A stretch of 64,000 nucleotides of DNA from Warburgia ugandensis (GCA_035236585.1 CP141136.1:57491136-57555135); one strand, 5' to 3'; shown: positions 18,894-32,620, numbered from the stretch's first letter. Translations and numbers: made by a program. Notes: a model not told the origin generated them from the sequence alone.

Positions 18894-21830
18894 ACTCAAA
18901 GTGCACAAGATATTTGTTGGTTGGAGTGCCGATATTGTGGTTTTACTTAACAATTACTTTAAGACTCTAATAATCTTATTTTACATGGATTATCAAATTT
19001 TGATTATCTGATAATGTTTATTGATGATATATAAATAATTGTGAATGTCTATAAATGCACAATATGAAATGAATAAGGTAAGAGAGTCATGATATTTTAT
19101 TTCATTGAAAACATTTTTTCAAAGCATGTGTGTGTGCGCTAAATATCGTTATTTTTTGAGTTTGTGGTCTAGGTTTATTTACTATTATCGTGTATACATG
19201 ACCTACAATAAAAAATATATAAATTCATGGTAAAAAGCCTCGGAGGAAGGAGAAGAGGGCGTTAACTACACTTTAGAAGACAATGTGAGGAGCTGCCAAT
19301 TTTATAAATTATTTCTATTATGAAAGACTATTCATATAATAAGGCACAAGATTTTAGACATTTATTGATAATGATGAGTATGTTAGTAATGCCATTGTGA
19401 TAATGTTTCTAGGGAAATTATGTTATTTTACTTTGTGATAGAAGTTAAACAGCTTAGACATGAGCCTACTTTTAAAAAAGGAATGCATTTTGAAAGAAAA
19501 AGCACTTAAGTTTTAGAAATACAAATTTTCTAAAAAGATATTTTCTGATTTTTTCTACTGCTAAGTATGATTTCAAAATTAAGGATCAATCTTGCCTTTG
19601 GAAGAATTATCTTTTATAGAATCATGATTTAAAAATTTAGGTTGCCACACAAACTTCATGATGAAATTTAAAACCTTTGGCACATCTACAAACTATTAAT
19701 GAGACCTTGAGGACTACCTCTTTGCCAGCATTTCTTATCCCATAAGAATTCTTTAAAAACATTTTAGAACTATAAGATATGAGGACATGGTAAAAGAAGC
19801 CCTTCATCTGAACTAATTGAAACATATTATTGCAAGGTAAAAGCTTTCATTTTGTCTAATATTGCACCATGATGCATGTGCAAATATCACAACAAAGATT
19901 ATGAAAACTAAAAAGTCATACATACTCATCCTTTTGAACTTACACTTTGGCTCTATGAGATCCACTTTTTGTAGTGCACAATGAAAACTAATATGGACAT
20001 ATGTTTGGAGCAGAGATTGCTTTATATTACAAATACATACGATGACTTGAATAAGTGCTCTTATAGTTACTTATGAAGTTAGATCTCTCTTATATGAATT
20101 GTTTGATGGGATCTCATAACTTGAGAAAGATCAAAGATGATTACAAACAATGAGAACTCGAGAAAGTTTAGAGAAGTATTATATTAACCCAAACTTGAAG
20201 TGGACCACAAGGGTCTATAGTAGTGAGCCTTACCTTGCATTTTGTACTAGGCTGATTTCCACACCTTGAATCAGCCTACTATGGTAAAAATCATTGAAAA
20301 TTTGATGAAATAAGATCCTAATGTTCTTATGAATGAATTTTCTAAGCTATGAGATGAAAATTAACGAGTTCTTGTGCATACAAAAATATTGATGGCCAAA
20401 CATTAGTGAGAAGTGAATGTTTATGAATTATTGTGAGGGTTTTAATTATGATTTAAAGTGCATATTCCCTAGAGGACATGGCAGTTATTTTATAAGAATA
20501 ATTATAAAATAGTGATGATTACATAATGAATCAACTAGGGAGAAAGACATATGAAGTGAATGGGGTAAGATGAAATTGATTAAAATTGATATACATTCAA
20601 CACTGATAGTGATGGTATTGTGGTTCCTAATAATGAAGGTTATTATGAAAGATCAGTTTAATTGGATGTGAGATTAATAGAGTTGCAATTGATTTTGACT
20701 AATATGACTATGAAATAATTCATTAGTTACAAGAAATGAAATGGTGGGAGTGAAGCCACTAAGAATGTGATTATGAGGATTCTAATGATGGTCGTTTGAA
20801 AGGACGTGTTCCTCTATTACTGAGACATTTATTTAAAAGGTTCTTAGAAAGGTGTGTGATGATCAGTATCTTTGCCTTATGAGCATTTGGTGATACTACA
20901 AGAGTTGTTACTGTAGAGTAAAGAAATTAGACGGTTTAATGGTTTAGGAGGCTACAGATAGATTATGTTATGTTGATATCTAGATTGAGGAATCAGGTGA
21001 TAGTAGTACATCCTACATTGGTGACAGAGGTTGTAGATTTGGCCTTTATGTTATAGAGAGATATTTTCTTGAGAATCGAGCTGATTGCAGATATTTAAAC
21101 ATGAGTAGTTCTAGTCAACCCAGTAAGGGCAAAAGACCCCTTTTCATCGACGTAGTTATAGAGGTTATTGAGTAAGTGACATTTGATCAGGTAGCATTGG
21201 GATGTGAACAAGAGAAGGTGCATTAATGCAAGAATATGCACCTGGACAGTTATGTTCTGGAGTTAGTAGACCACCTCAACAACAATAATAGCATAAGCAG
21301 CAACCATTACAGTGGAAATTCTTTAAATGTTTTGACTATGGACAATCAAAGTATTTCAATGGACATAATCCCAGAGGATAATGAGTCTGATAGACTAACA
21401 TTGGAGATAGTACAGAAATGGCCCCACATTGGCAGGGATGAGTTTCTACCATTACTTAGAGATAAGTATAGGCCTCGAATTGGGCAATGGGAAAATATTT
21501 TCTTGATTTCTAGTAAACATGCTAGGATCCTTATTGATTTAGGATCCAATCATTTTGTTATGTATTGGTGCCTTGATGAATATATCTGTGCATATATGAC
21601 AGTCTTCGAGTTGGATGTTATGACGCTGATGATGAGTGAGAAGATAGATATTGATCTTATCTTATTTAATATGATTGATTATGATACCATCCTTAAGAAG
21701 GATTCTATTTATTGGGGGATTACCTTAAGTTTACTTGGACAATCAGTGACCTTGTTCATGTGTAGGAGGAGCACTGAGGCTATGTTTTTTCTGCCTTGAA
21801 GGCAGTGTGTAGTTTCCTGAGGTGTTAAGT
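18894..21830 (+). mobile_element. Old gypsy element, internal remnant (gag-protease region)
   Basis: From about 20,020 the sequence matches 41,190-42,800 of the younger element B in order. 21,236-21,799 shows a gag zinc-knuckle-like end followed by a protease-like segment (ILIDLGSNHFVMY). Broken by many changes and not coding. A piece of SINE-like sequence lies at 20195-20275. The element is interrupted at 21,831 by a nested chromovirus; its homology resumes at 31,414. Confidence 0.7.
20195..20275 (-). mobile_element. Au-type SINE fragment inside the old gypsy element
   Basis: On the minus strand it matches the central part of the 4045-4222 SINE: the GGACCACAAGGGTCTATAGT and CCTTACCTTGCATTTTG blocks on the plus strand, and CACACCTTGAA. 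The younger relative at 41.2 kb lacks it. Confidence 0.65.
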
Positions 21831-24294
21831 TGTGACACCCCAGGTTTTATCAACTGTTTTCCTATATTTATACTCAAATAATAATAGTTTATTGATAGAA
21901 AATATATGGGATTTCAGAACTTAAAACTCATGATTTAAAACACTTCGCAGCGTCAAGAAAATACCATTTAAGAAAACCCCGAGAGTCATTTCACCTCAAA
22001 ACCACACTGAAGAAACAGAACGAAAAGTAACCCTTTTGAGCATGCTCACAAATTAAAACCACGGTGACATTTTTGCAATTGCAAAGATACGTAATAATGA
22101 AAGTTCCAAAGCTCTAGGGTCTGTCCAAGATCACCACGTCATCCATGTATAAACATATAACCACTATACAGTGATATGGGGCTCATCTATCAATATACGC
22201 AACGACTAAGGAGAATGCCAAAAAGGCAATACCAGTCTAACAAAAGTACACAACTTTGTCTCTATATCTGATAGTATCTGTCCTCAAGCCCCCGTCCAGC
22301 TCCACTCTAGTCCACCTTCTTCCCTCTCTGACTGTCACACTCTGATTCTGAGGCATTGCAAAACAAAGCAATGCCTCAGCAAGCCATGCTTGCGCAGGTG
22401 ATATACATTCAAAGTAATCTCAATAAAAACAAATCACATGGCGTAAGGCAGAAAGATCGAAAGATGATCAACAATATATATAAAGCCTTAAATCACATGA
22501 TGAAGGACATACCATGTCCATGCAATAAATAAGATATTATCAACCATGATATCAGGGCATGCATAATCCAAGAAAATCTAGAAACATATGAATGCATGTC
22601 ATAAGTATCAAACCTCATACACAATCAAGCCCTATGGGTGTCTCACATGCACTCAAGGCAATGTGGGGTCAGTTCTCTGTACCATCCGCTTTCACCCTTG
22701 CACCCTCACGGGCACTCAGGCACTCACGGGAATGACGCATACCACTTTCGCTTTCACCCTCACAGGCACTCATGAAAAGTCGTGTTGCACACCCGCTTTC
22801 ACCCTCACAGGCACTCAAGCACTCACAGGGTGAAAAATCGCATCCTACCATAGGATCAATAGTCTCAAATATCAAGTCAGAGCGACTCCCACATGTCAAG
22901 AAGACGAAAAATCAAGTGAATATCACGAAAGATATCGAGAATAGTGCATGCAATACCCACCAGAAAGATAGTACACACATGAGAAGCTACATACTGAAAT
23001 CAATCTCATGCATATGGTAAGGCATAAATCACATGCCTCAAAAACTCAATTCACTAAATCACCATTTCAGAATCATGGAAAATTTGTGAATGAAATCACC
23101 TACCTCGGTATCGCACTATCCCAACAGACGTGTAAATGATATCAAGGTGTATGCCCTGATGTGCTTGTCATGCCATAAATCATGTCATGGTTAATGCATA
23201 AAACCAAAATCTAAAGCCTGATCATCTATTGATCAGCTTGATATGAATCATCTAATAGCATTTAGTAGTTTTGCTATTAAAAAGTTACTCTAAACTAGAT
23301 TTTTATCTTAAATCTAGGTTCGCCTTGTTGAGACGATCACAACGCCTCTTTTGAATCATGATTTGGACCTCTGTAGCTCCTAAAATCAAGGTTTAAAGGA
23401 ATAAAGGGTAAAAAAAAAGACCAAAAATCCAGAAAATGGGCCCACTGCACGTGCGGCACATGCCGTTTGCATGCATGCGCACTGCGCGTGGTGGGTGCGT
23501 CTATGGACGCGCTTCGCCTCAGAACTCGCGCAGGTAGCGGGCGCGTGGGGGCCGAAATAGCTCGCGTGGCATGTTCCACGCTCACTGCATGGCGCACACG
23601 AGTCGAACCACGTGCCCTGCATGTGGCGCGCCCTCGTCACGCCACGTGGCACTGCCTCGTCTGTGCATTTCCTCCTGTTCCAGTCGCCGTTGTCGGAGAC
23701 GATGACCGGACTGGTTCGCCGTCGCCGGCGACCCCAAGTGCTCTATTTTTTGTGATTTTTACACCTTTGAGTCCAGTTTTTCACGTACATTCCATTTCCA
23801 CCCTCCATTTTCACAAATCCCACCTAAATCTATCGTTTTTTCACGATTTTTGTCTTGTTTTTAAAAACTCCCATACTACGGTTTTTTGGTTTTTTTGACG
23901 TCCCTAGCCATCCGATCGTTACGAAATTTCGTGGGTCCTTTCCTCTCCTCATCATACTCAATATGAACGGTCCATATCTAAATCTAACATCGTCTCATCA
24001 AATTTTTTTAGTGAAAACAGTAAGCATGAATTTTTTATAAACACTACACATTCATGCCGTTTTTTTGCCGTTTACAAGTTAAGAAACCTTAAAATTTAAC
24101 ACAGAAGGGAAGGGTGGAGTAATCCTACTCGTTCCCAGCTGTTCAAGGGTGGAGAAATCCGTCTCCTCGGTACGTGACTGTCCACGTGAAGTAGAGAGAA
24201 TTTGAGAGGGAGGAGAGTGCGTTTTGAGCACTCTCTCTCTCTTCCTTACCTTATATATTATTTTATTTTTTCTTAAAATATAAGAAATGTTACA
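21831..24294 (-). repeat. 3' LTR of the Tekay-like element
   Basis: 2,464 bp, TGTGACACCC...ATGTTACA on the plus strand. Contains an internal repeat of about 62 bp (22687-22830), a stem-loop (22349-22378), a GC-rich block (23450-23660) and a short CT run (24229-24242). Confidence 0.93.
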
Positions 24295-24329
24295 TCCTAC
24301 CCACCTTATAGAAAATTTAGTTCTCAAAA

Positions 24330-25434
24330 TTTAAAATATGCATACCTCAAGAGAAGAGCTCTGGGTGGGTACACCTCATCTCATCCTCCAACTCCCAAGT
24401 AGCCTCCTGCGTCGAGTGATGCTACCAGAGGACTTTGACCAGGGGAATGGTCTTAGTCCTCAACTCTTGGATCTTGCTATCCAAGATCTGTATGGGGCGC
24501 TCCTCAAATGTCAAGTCAGGCCGTACCTCCGGTAGTATCTGCTCTAGCTAGTGGCATGGGTCCGGTATGTACTTCCTCAGCATAGAGATATGAAAAATGT
24601 CATGTACTCTTGCTAGTTGTGGGGGTAGGGCTAACTGGTATGCGTCTGGTCTGATTCTGTGTAAGATCTCAAAAGGACCAATGTATCTGGGATTGAGTTT
24701 CCCCTTTATACCAAATCTCATCACGCCCTTCATAGGGGAAACTCTAAAAAATACATGCTGTCTGACCTCAAATTCCAATTCTTTCTGTCTCCTATCCGCA
24801 TAGCTCTTCTGACGACTATGGGCTGCAAGTAATCGTTTTCGAATGAGTCGGACTTTTTCTGCACTCTGCTTAATCAACTCTGACTTCATGATCCGTCTCT
24901 CTCTCCTATGTCACTCCAACACAAGGGAGACCTACATGGTCTGCCATACAGTGCCTCATAAGGTGCCATACTAATGCTCGTGTGATAGCTATTATTATAC
25001 GCAAACTCCACAAGTGGAAAATGCTCATCCCAACTACCTCTCCAATCCATGACACAAGCCCTCAACATATCCTCCACGGTCTGGATGGTCCTCTCAGTCT
25101 GGCCATCTGTCTGGGGGTGGAAAGTCGTATTGAATCTCAACCTCGACCTTAGAGCCTCCTGTACACTCTCCCAGTACTTTGAGGTAAACCGTGTGTTTCG
25201 ATCTGAGATAATCGTCAAAGGTACTCCATGAAGGCTCACGATCTCCCTGATGTACAGCTTCGCCAAGTTGTCCACAGTTTGAGTTTGTCTAATAGGGAGG
25301 AAATGAGCTGACTTTGTCAATCTGTCAACTATGACCCATATCATGTCGTGCCCACTAGCCGTCCTCGGCAAACCCATTCTAAAATCCATAGTGAGGTGGT
25401 CCCACTTCCACTCTGGAAGATCTAAAGCCTGCAA
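24330..25434 (-). pseudogene. Integrase and chromodomain region (Tekay-like element)
   Basis: 25434-24886 is the integrase catalytic core (LTMDFRMGLPRTASGHD, IVDRLTKSAHFLPI, FHPQTDGQTERTIQTVEDML). 24889-24548 is the C-terminal GPY/F part (PRYIGPFEIL, VHDIFHISMLRKY). The downstream part to about 24330 carries a chromodomain signature (STQEATWELEDEMR). Chromodomains steer such elements to heterochromatin. Fossil; not functional. Confidence 0.88.
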
Positions 25435-25439
25435 TAACC

Positions 25440-26277
25440 CGGCTGGTCGCTGATGCTTCGCCTTGACCTACTGACATGTCAAACATCATGCTACACACTC
25501 ACCAATATCCCTCTTCATCCCATTCTACCAAAAGTATCGTCTAAGGTCCTAATACATCTTCGTACCTCCGGGATGAATAGAATATGGGGATTGGTGCGCC
25601 TCCTGTAGCAAGTCATGTCTCAACTGATCATCTGTAGGTACTACCAATTTGCCCCTATACCTGACACCTCCATCGAGCTCTCTAGAAAAGTCGGCCTTCT
25701 CGGCCATGTTCTGTGTCTCAGCATCGCTCACCTGTGCCTAAAGGATCCTGTTAAGAAACCTGGATCGAGTGAAGAGGTTACCAAGCATCACTCTCGACTT
25801 CCTACTCAGGGCAACAGCTATGACGTTAGCTTTCCCCGGGTGGTACTATATCGTAAAGTCGAAGTCCTTGAGGTACTCCATCCATCTCCTCTGCCTCATG
25901 TTCAGATCGCGCTGAGTAAAGAAATACTTGAGGCTCTTGTGGTCAGTGTATACCTCAAAATTCTCACCATATAAATAGTGTCTCCAGGACTTCAATGCAA
26001 ACACCACTGCGGCCAACTCAAGATCACGTGTCGAATAATTCACCTCATGCGTCTTCAACTATCTCGACGCATAAGCAATGACCTTCCCATGCTACATCAA
26101 CACAGCTCCTAGACCTATACATGATGCATCACAAAACACTACGTAACCACCTGATCCTGAAGGTAGGGTAAGTACTGGTGCAGAAACCAATCTCCACTTG
26201 AGCTCCTGGAAGCTCTCCTCACAAGCATCAATCCAAACAAACCTGGTGTCCTTCCTAGTCAAAGTGGTCATGGGCAA
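25440..26277 (-). pseudogene. RNase H and integrase N-terminal region (Tekay-like element)
   Basis: 26277-25846 contains the RNase H signatures ([40 protein letters not shown]). 25731-25440 covers the linker and zinc-binding part of integrase (HPGGTKMY). Fossil. Confidence 0.85.
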
Positions 26278-26299
26278 GGCAATCTTCGAAAACCCCTCA

Positions 26300-26990
26300 A
26301 TGAATCACTGATAGTAACCAGCTAAACTAAGAAAACTACGAACATTTGCCACCGTCGTAGGCCTCTCCCAACGTAAAACTGCCTCTACCTTAGCCGGATC
26401 TACGGTCACACCATCCTTGGACACCACGTCCCCAAAAAACTGCACATTTCCTAACCAAAATTCATACTTACTGAGCTTCGCATACAAGCAATGACGGCGA
26501 AGTGTGTCCAACACAATGTGAAGATGCTCCATGTGGGCCCTATGGTTAGGAGAATAAATCAGGATATCATCCACAAAGACAATCACGAACTTATCCAAAT
26601 AAGCTCAGAATACCCTGTTCATCAAATCCATGAATACTGCCGGTGCATTCGTTAACCCAAAGGGCATTACCAAAAACTCATAATGGCCATACTGACTCCT
26701 GAATGCAGTCTTAGGGATATCCTCCTCCCTAATTCTCAACTGGTGATAGCCTGAGCGCAGGTCGATCTTAGAGAACACCTGTGCCGACTGCAACTAATCA
26801 AACAAGTCGTCAATACGTGGTAGAGGGTACCGATTCTTCATAGTAACACTATTCAGTAACCAGTAGTATATGCACAACCTCAATGACCCATCCTTCTTCT
26901 TAACGAAGAGGACTAGTGCTCCCCAAGGAGGCCCACTCGGCCTAATAAAACCCTTATCCAAAAGTTCCTGCAACTGCACTTAGAGCTCTC
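26300..26990 (-). pseudogene. Reverse transcriptase region (Tekay-like element)
   Basis: Contains [46 protein letters not shown] and the catalytic FVDDILIYS, the classic order of gypsy reverse transcriptase. Fossil. Confidence 0.9.
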
Positions 26991-27214
26991 TCAACTCTGC
27001 AGGGGCCATCCTATAAGGTGCCTTAGATATAGGCGGTGTACCCCGGCACCAAGTCTATGGTAAAATCAATCTCTCTAGGTGGAGGTAGTCCTGACAGCTC
27101 GTCTGGAAATACATCAGCAAAATCTCGTACTACATCTATCTCCTCAATCCGTGGCTGCTCCCTGTCAGCTATCATGACGCAAGCCAAAAACACTCGACAG
27201 CCTCGAGCATAGCA

Positions 27215-27628
27215 TCAAGCTGCTCTCATGGCGGAAATCATACAAGGGCCACTATCACTCCTGCCCTGGACTACAACCACTGGTCGACCCGGTACACTAC
27301 ACATAATCTGCTTCTTGTGGCAGTCTATAGTAACGCAAAACATCGTTAGCCAATCCATCCCCAAGATGACATCAAAATCCATCATGTCTAATAAAATGAG
27401 GTTGGCATCCATCCTCATACCTGATATCTCCACTGATACCCTCTCAAGGTACTCAGTAGCCTCCACTATCTCTCCTGATGGCATCGACACATCTAACCCG
27501 AATGCTAGCTTGCTCGTAGGCAAGTCAAGGCATGATGCAAATGTACATGCAATAAATGAGTGGGTAGACCCCAAATCAAAAAGAACTATGGCATGTCTAT
27601 CAGCTATCAGAAAAGTACCTTCCACCAC
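27215..27628 (-). pseudogene. Aspartic protease region (Tekay-like element)
   Basis: A retroviral-type aspartic protease: GTFLIADRHAIVLFDLGSTHSF at the active-site end and VILGMDWL downstream, with gag on one side and RT on the other. Fossil. Confidence 0.85.
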
Positions 27629-27639
27629 TTAGTTTGAGG

Positions 27640-28856
27640 CCTGTGCTTGCCTTGAAGTGATGGCGAAGACGCGGCCCTGACTGCGTGGCACTGCCTCCGC
27701 GATGGCATCAGTCCTCGGTGGTCTGTCTCCCAAACCTCTCAGGCACTGTCTAATCATGTGTTCATATCTTGCCACATCCATAGCACCTAAATGGATAACT
27801 CGGCTGAAAAGGCTGTTGTCATTGTTGCTGCTGATACTGATGGAGCTACTGTGGGCCCTGATGCTGATGGCCCTGTCCTGGGCACAATTGCCCCACGTGT
27901 CAACCCTTACAATGAGGGCACACTCTCCGACCCTGATCTCTCCTCTGTCTAGGAGGGTACTGCGAATCATGTCCCCCCTGAGATGATGTGGATGCGAAGG
28001 GCTGACTCACCTCTCCTCTACTCCGTCTTGAATCCCTCTCAAGCATCGTAGCCCTATTTGCCACCTGCGTCATAGTAGTCGGGTATGCTATCAGTCCTTC
28101 ATACGTCAACTGTGGCACCAACCCGTCGATGAATCTATATGCTGCCTCCTGCTCTGAGGCAAAAGGGGTATCTGCAAATATGCGCAGCCTAGTAAATTGG
28201 TTCAAGTACTGTTGAACTGTAAGGCTCCCTTGTGTCAATGCGGAGAACTCCCTCTTCATGGCGTGCAGAGCATGAGGAGGGAAATACTATGCATCAAATA
28301 TCCTCCAAAAATCCTACTAGGAGAATGGCGCTGAAGATGGGGGACGTATCTGCTGCTGGGTTTTCCACCAAAACCCAGCTTCTTTGACCAATAAGTATGA
28401 AGCCAATCTAACATGATCCTCAGGTGCAATCTCCATCCCCATAAAGGCTTTCTCTACCTTGAATAGCCATCTCTTTGCTGCTGCTGGTTCCCCTTCCCCA
28501 TGGAAGCTAGGAACCATCCTCCGAAACCTCTCAAGCTGCTTAACTAGTGGAACACACATGCTCGAGGATCCTCCTTCAGCAACTACCTATGTGGGTGCCA
28601 TCGGTGCTACATGGGACGACTGTGCTGCTGAGTCCTCTAGGACTGCTGCAGTCGTCGCCGGGTGGACAAGGTGTAAGACCTACACCTTTGCCCGAACCTG
28701 CCTCGAAATATGCCCTGTAAGACATGGTAAAAGGTTCTCAACTACGTGAGCCGCAATGTCTGCCTCTTGCCCCCCTTGCTCTGGTGTAATGGCAGGGGTG
28801 ACAGGGGTGGCAACTGGTTGAGCGGGGGTAGACCTGGTCCTTCGTCGAGGAGCCAT
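27640..28856 (-). pseudogene. gag region (Tekay-like element)
   Basis: Begins with MAPRRRTRSTPAQP near 28856, 118 bp inside the primer binding site. Continues with the capsid-like retrotransposon gag domain (FHGEGEPAAAKRWL, KREFSALTQGSLTVQQYL, ANRATMLERDSRRS) and a zinc-knuckle-like end. Broken fossil. Confidence 0.85.
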
Positions 28857-28988
28857 CTGTTAACAACACATAACCCATGGTATAAACATTTATCCTTTCT
28901 CAGTCTATGCCAACAACTAATTGATTATCATGCTAATTAAACCCTTAAAGTGGTGATGATGGAATACGCCTGAGCTCTGATACCAAAC

Positions 28989-31307
28989 TGTGACACCCTG
29001 GGTTTTATCAACTGTTTTTCCATATTTATACTCAAATAATAATAATTTATTGATAGAAAATAGATGAGATTTCAGAACTTAAAACTCGTGATTTAAAACA
29101 CTTCGCATTGTCAAGAAAATACCATTTAAGAAAACCCCGAGAGTCATTTCACCTCAAAACCACACTGAAGAAACAGAATGAAAAGTAACCCTTTTGAGCA
29201 TGCTCACAAATTAAAACCACGGTGACATTTTTGCAACTACAAAGATACGTAATAATGAAAGTTCCAAAGTTCCAGGGTTTGTCTAAGATCACCACGTCAT
29301 CCATGTATAAACATATAACCACTATACAGTGATATGGGTCTCATCTATCAATATATACAACGACTAAGGAGAATGCCAAAAAGCCAATACCAGTCTAACA
29401 AAAGTACACAACTCTGTCTCTGTATCTGACAGTATCTGTCCTCAAGCCCCCGTCCAGCTCCACTCTAGTCCACCTTCTTCCCTTTTTGACTGTCACGCTT
29501 TGATTATGAGGCATTGCAAAACAAGGCAATGCATAAGCAAGCCATGCTTGTGCATGTGATATACATTCAAAGTAATCTCAATAAAAATAAATCACATGGC
29601 AAGGCATAAAGATCGAACGATGATCAACAATATATATAAAGCCTTAAATCACATGATGAAGGACATACCATGTCCATGCAATAAATAAGATATCATCAAT
29701 CATGATATCAGGGCATGCACAATCCGAGAAAATCTAGAAATATATGAATGCATGTCACAAGTATCAAACCTCATACAAAGTCAAGCCCTATGGGTGTCTC
29801 ACATACACTCAAGGCAATGTGGGGTCAGCTCTCTGTACCATCTGCTTTCACCCTTTCACCCTTGCACCCTTGCGGGCACTCAGGCACTCACGAGAACGAC
29901 GAGTACCACTTTCGCTTTCACCCTCACAAGCACTCACGAAAAGTCGCGTTGCACACTCGCTTTCACCCTTTCACTCTCACGGGCACTCAGGCACTCACGG
30001 GGTGAAAAATCGCATCCTACCACAGGATCAATAGTCTCAAATATCAAGTCAGAGTGACTCCCACATGTCAAGAAGACAAAAAATCAAGTGAATATCACGA
30101 AAGATATCGAGAATAGTGCATGCAATACCCACTAGAAAGATAGCAAGCACATGAGAAGCTACATGCTGAAATCAATCTCATGCATATGGTAAGGCATAAA
30201 TCACATGCCTCAAAAACTCAATTCACTAAATCACCATTTGAGAATCATGGAAAAATTGTGAATGAAATCACCTACCTCGGTATCGCACTATCCCAACAAA
30301 CGTGTAAACGATATCAAGGTGTATGCCCTGATGTACCTGTCATGCCATAAATCATGTCATGGTTAATGCATATAACCAAAATCTAAAGCCTGATCATCTA
30401 TTGATCAGCTTGATTTGAATATTTAATAACATTTAGTAGTTTTGCTATTAAAAAGTTACTCTAAACTAGATTTTTATCTTAAATCTAGGTTCGCCTTGTT
30501 GAGACGATCACAACGCCTCTTTCGGATCGTGATTTGGACCTCTGTAGCTCCTAAAATCAAGGTTTAAAGGAATAAAGGGTAAAAAAAAGACCAAAATCTA
30601 GAAAATGGGCCCACTGCACGCGCAGGCACTACGCGTGGGGCCTGAAACAGCGCATGTGGTGCATTCCAGGCTCACTGTGTGGCGAGCACGAGTCGCACCA
30701 CGTGCCCTGCGCGTGGCTCGCCCTAGTCATGCCACGTGGTACTCCCTCGTCCGTGCATTTCCTCTCATTCCATCGTCATTGTCGGAGACGATGATCGGAT
30801 TGGTTCGTTGTCGCCGGCGACCCCAGGTGCTCCGTTTTTTGTGATTTTTACACCTATGAGTCCGGTTTTTCACGTACATTCCATTTCCACCCCCCATTTT
30901 CACAAATCCCACCGAAATCTATCGTTTTTTCACGATTTTTGTCTTGTTTTCAAAAACTCCAATACTACGGTTTTCGACTTTCCTAGCCGTCTGATTGTCA
31001 CGAAATTTCGTGGGTCCTTTCCTCTCCCCATCATACTCAATATGAACAGTCCAGATCTAAATATGACATCGTCTCATCAAATTTTTTTAGTGAAAACAGT
31101 AAGCATGATTTTTTTGTAAACACTACACATTCATGCCGTTTTTTCGCTGTTTACAAGTTAAGAAACCTTAAAATTTAAACAAAAGAGAAGGGTGGAGTAA
31201 TCCTACCTCATTCTCAACTATTCATGGGTGGAGAAATCTGTCTCCGCGGTACATGACTGTCCACGTGAAGCAAAGAGAATTTGAGAGGGAGGAGAGTGCG
31301 TTTTGAG

Positions 31308-31350
<43 letters not shown>

Positions 31351-31408
31351 TTACCTTATATATATGTTATTTTATTTTATTTTTTCTTAAAATATAAGAA
31401 ATGTTACA
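28989..31408 (-). repeat. 5' LTR of the Tekay-like element
   Basis: 2,420 bp, TGTGACACCC...ATGTTACA on the plus strand. It has the same 62-bp-type internal repeat (29845-30003) and a stem-loop with one damaged arm (29507-29536). It lacks about 75 bp of the GC-rich block of its partner but has a longer CT microsatellite (31310-31346). Confidence 0.93.
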
Positions 31409-31413
31409 TAAGT

Positions 31414-31582
31414 CCTCCCTATTAGAGTGACAGTGGATGACAAAGAGTGGCCATAGATTGAGCACATAGATGGTGTGATGGAATCCATAATCTTTCCTGA
31501 GGAGGTTCTAGGACTTTTCGCCACGGAATGTTGATGTTAAATAGTGCCATTTTTCTAAGGTGCCATACAGGATGGCCCCAAT
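31414..31582 (+). mobile_element. Old gypsy element, internal remnant between two nested insertions
   Basis: 169 bp matching the stretch between protease and RT in gypsy elements, ending in a PYRMAP-type motif (CCATACAGGATGGCCCCA). The matching continuation resumes at 35,773 after the nested solo LTR. Confidence 0.75.
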
Positions 31583-32620
31583 TGTGACAACCCAAAATTA
31601 TTATTATTTTTCTAAAAATCCAAGTGTCAACATTTCTAACAAAATTTCAGTTGAGTCTCCTTTGTTTTTTGGACTTTTGCATTTAATGCATACAATGTGG
31701 TTCTAATAAACCATTCATTCATACAATAATATATTTAGAGACTTTGTCTCATCGTAGTATCTCATTCATTGCAGCGAAAGTACTTATTTAACATACATAA
31801 TATGACAAATCTTCAATGAAATTTAAACTCTGACCTTCACAACATCAAATATAACATACAGATTCTTCAATAATGCAAACATATTACACAATCCTTAATT
31901 ACTAAAAGTTAAATCATGCATACATATTCAACATCATCACTCATAATAAACATTCTTCGTCCCATAGTCTTCTATTTAGATTTCCTCTTACATTGCATTG
32001 TAGCTCCTTTTTCAATCATTTCACCTAATTTAAGATATTGTAAACAAATATAATATCTCAGCAAACTTGCGTTTGTGTAAGTGCACAATCATCTAAAATA
32101 ACTATATATATATATATCATATTTTCATATCCACGTGTTATACAATTGAATTGAATATGAATTTTCAAATTTCAAACACTAGAACAATTCTTATTTCAAT
32201 TCAATAATCATGATCTTTCAGATATAACTTTCCATAACCTACATCCATTCAAACAATCATTTAAGAATAATTGGTAAATCATATAATAACATTCCAAATG
32301 TAATCATGAACAAATTTTATCTATCTTATTCTTCTCATTCTACATGTATAAATCTAAAACAAATAGGTCATCTTTAAAACAAAATATAACCTTGATATTC
32401 ATAGATTTCTCAATTTACTGAAACCATACATACATCACTTACATTCATATTATCATAGTAATATCCTTTGGTTACTTCCAAATGAATACATTCAAATACA
32501 ACTGCTACAGATAACATATATACAAATCAGAAATGTAGTCAAATTTAAATATTGAAATAACACATCTAGTGTTTCTCGAGTGCATATACAAAACTGATAA
32601 CATTAAACAAATGATTGAAA

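Larger units (their letters stand above)
21826..31413 (-). mobile_element. Tekay/Del-like Ty3/gypsy chromovirus, full length, broken
   Basis: Complete structure on the minus strand: 5' LTR 28989-31408, primer binding site 28974-28985 (TGGTATCAGAGC, initiator tRNA-Met type), gag, protease, reverse transcriptase, RNase H, integrase, chromodomain, polypurine tract 24295-24309, 3' LTR 21831-24294. Both LTRs have TG...CA ends, and 5-bp target duplications TAAGT lie at 21826-21830 and 31409-31413. Gene order, long LTRs and the C-terminal chromodomain indicate the Tekay/Del group. By eye the LTRs differ at about 5% over their first 400 bp, implying an age of perhaps a few million years at usual plant rates. 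The coding region is broken, on the order of ten breaks. It sits inside the protease-RT interval of the old plus-strand element. Confidence 0.93.

Noticed and set aside
22588-23020. Overlapping plus-strand frames rich in SPSQAL/TLTGT repeats (also 29744-30057)
   Set aside because: They come from the 62-bp-type repeat in the LTRs of the Tekay-like element; frames are open because the repeat lacks stops, not because they code.
23467-23898. 143-codon plus-strand frame in a GC-rich block
   Set aside because: Lies in the LTR of a minus-strand element; the counterpart in the other LTR (30736-31119) has a different frame and length. No known family.
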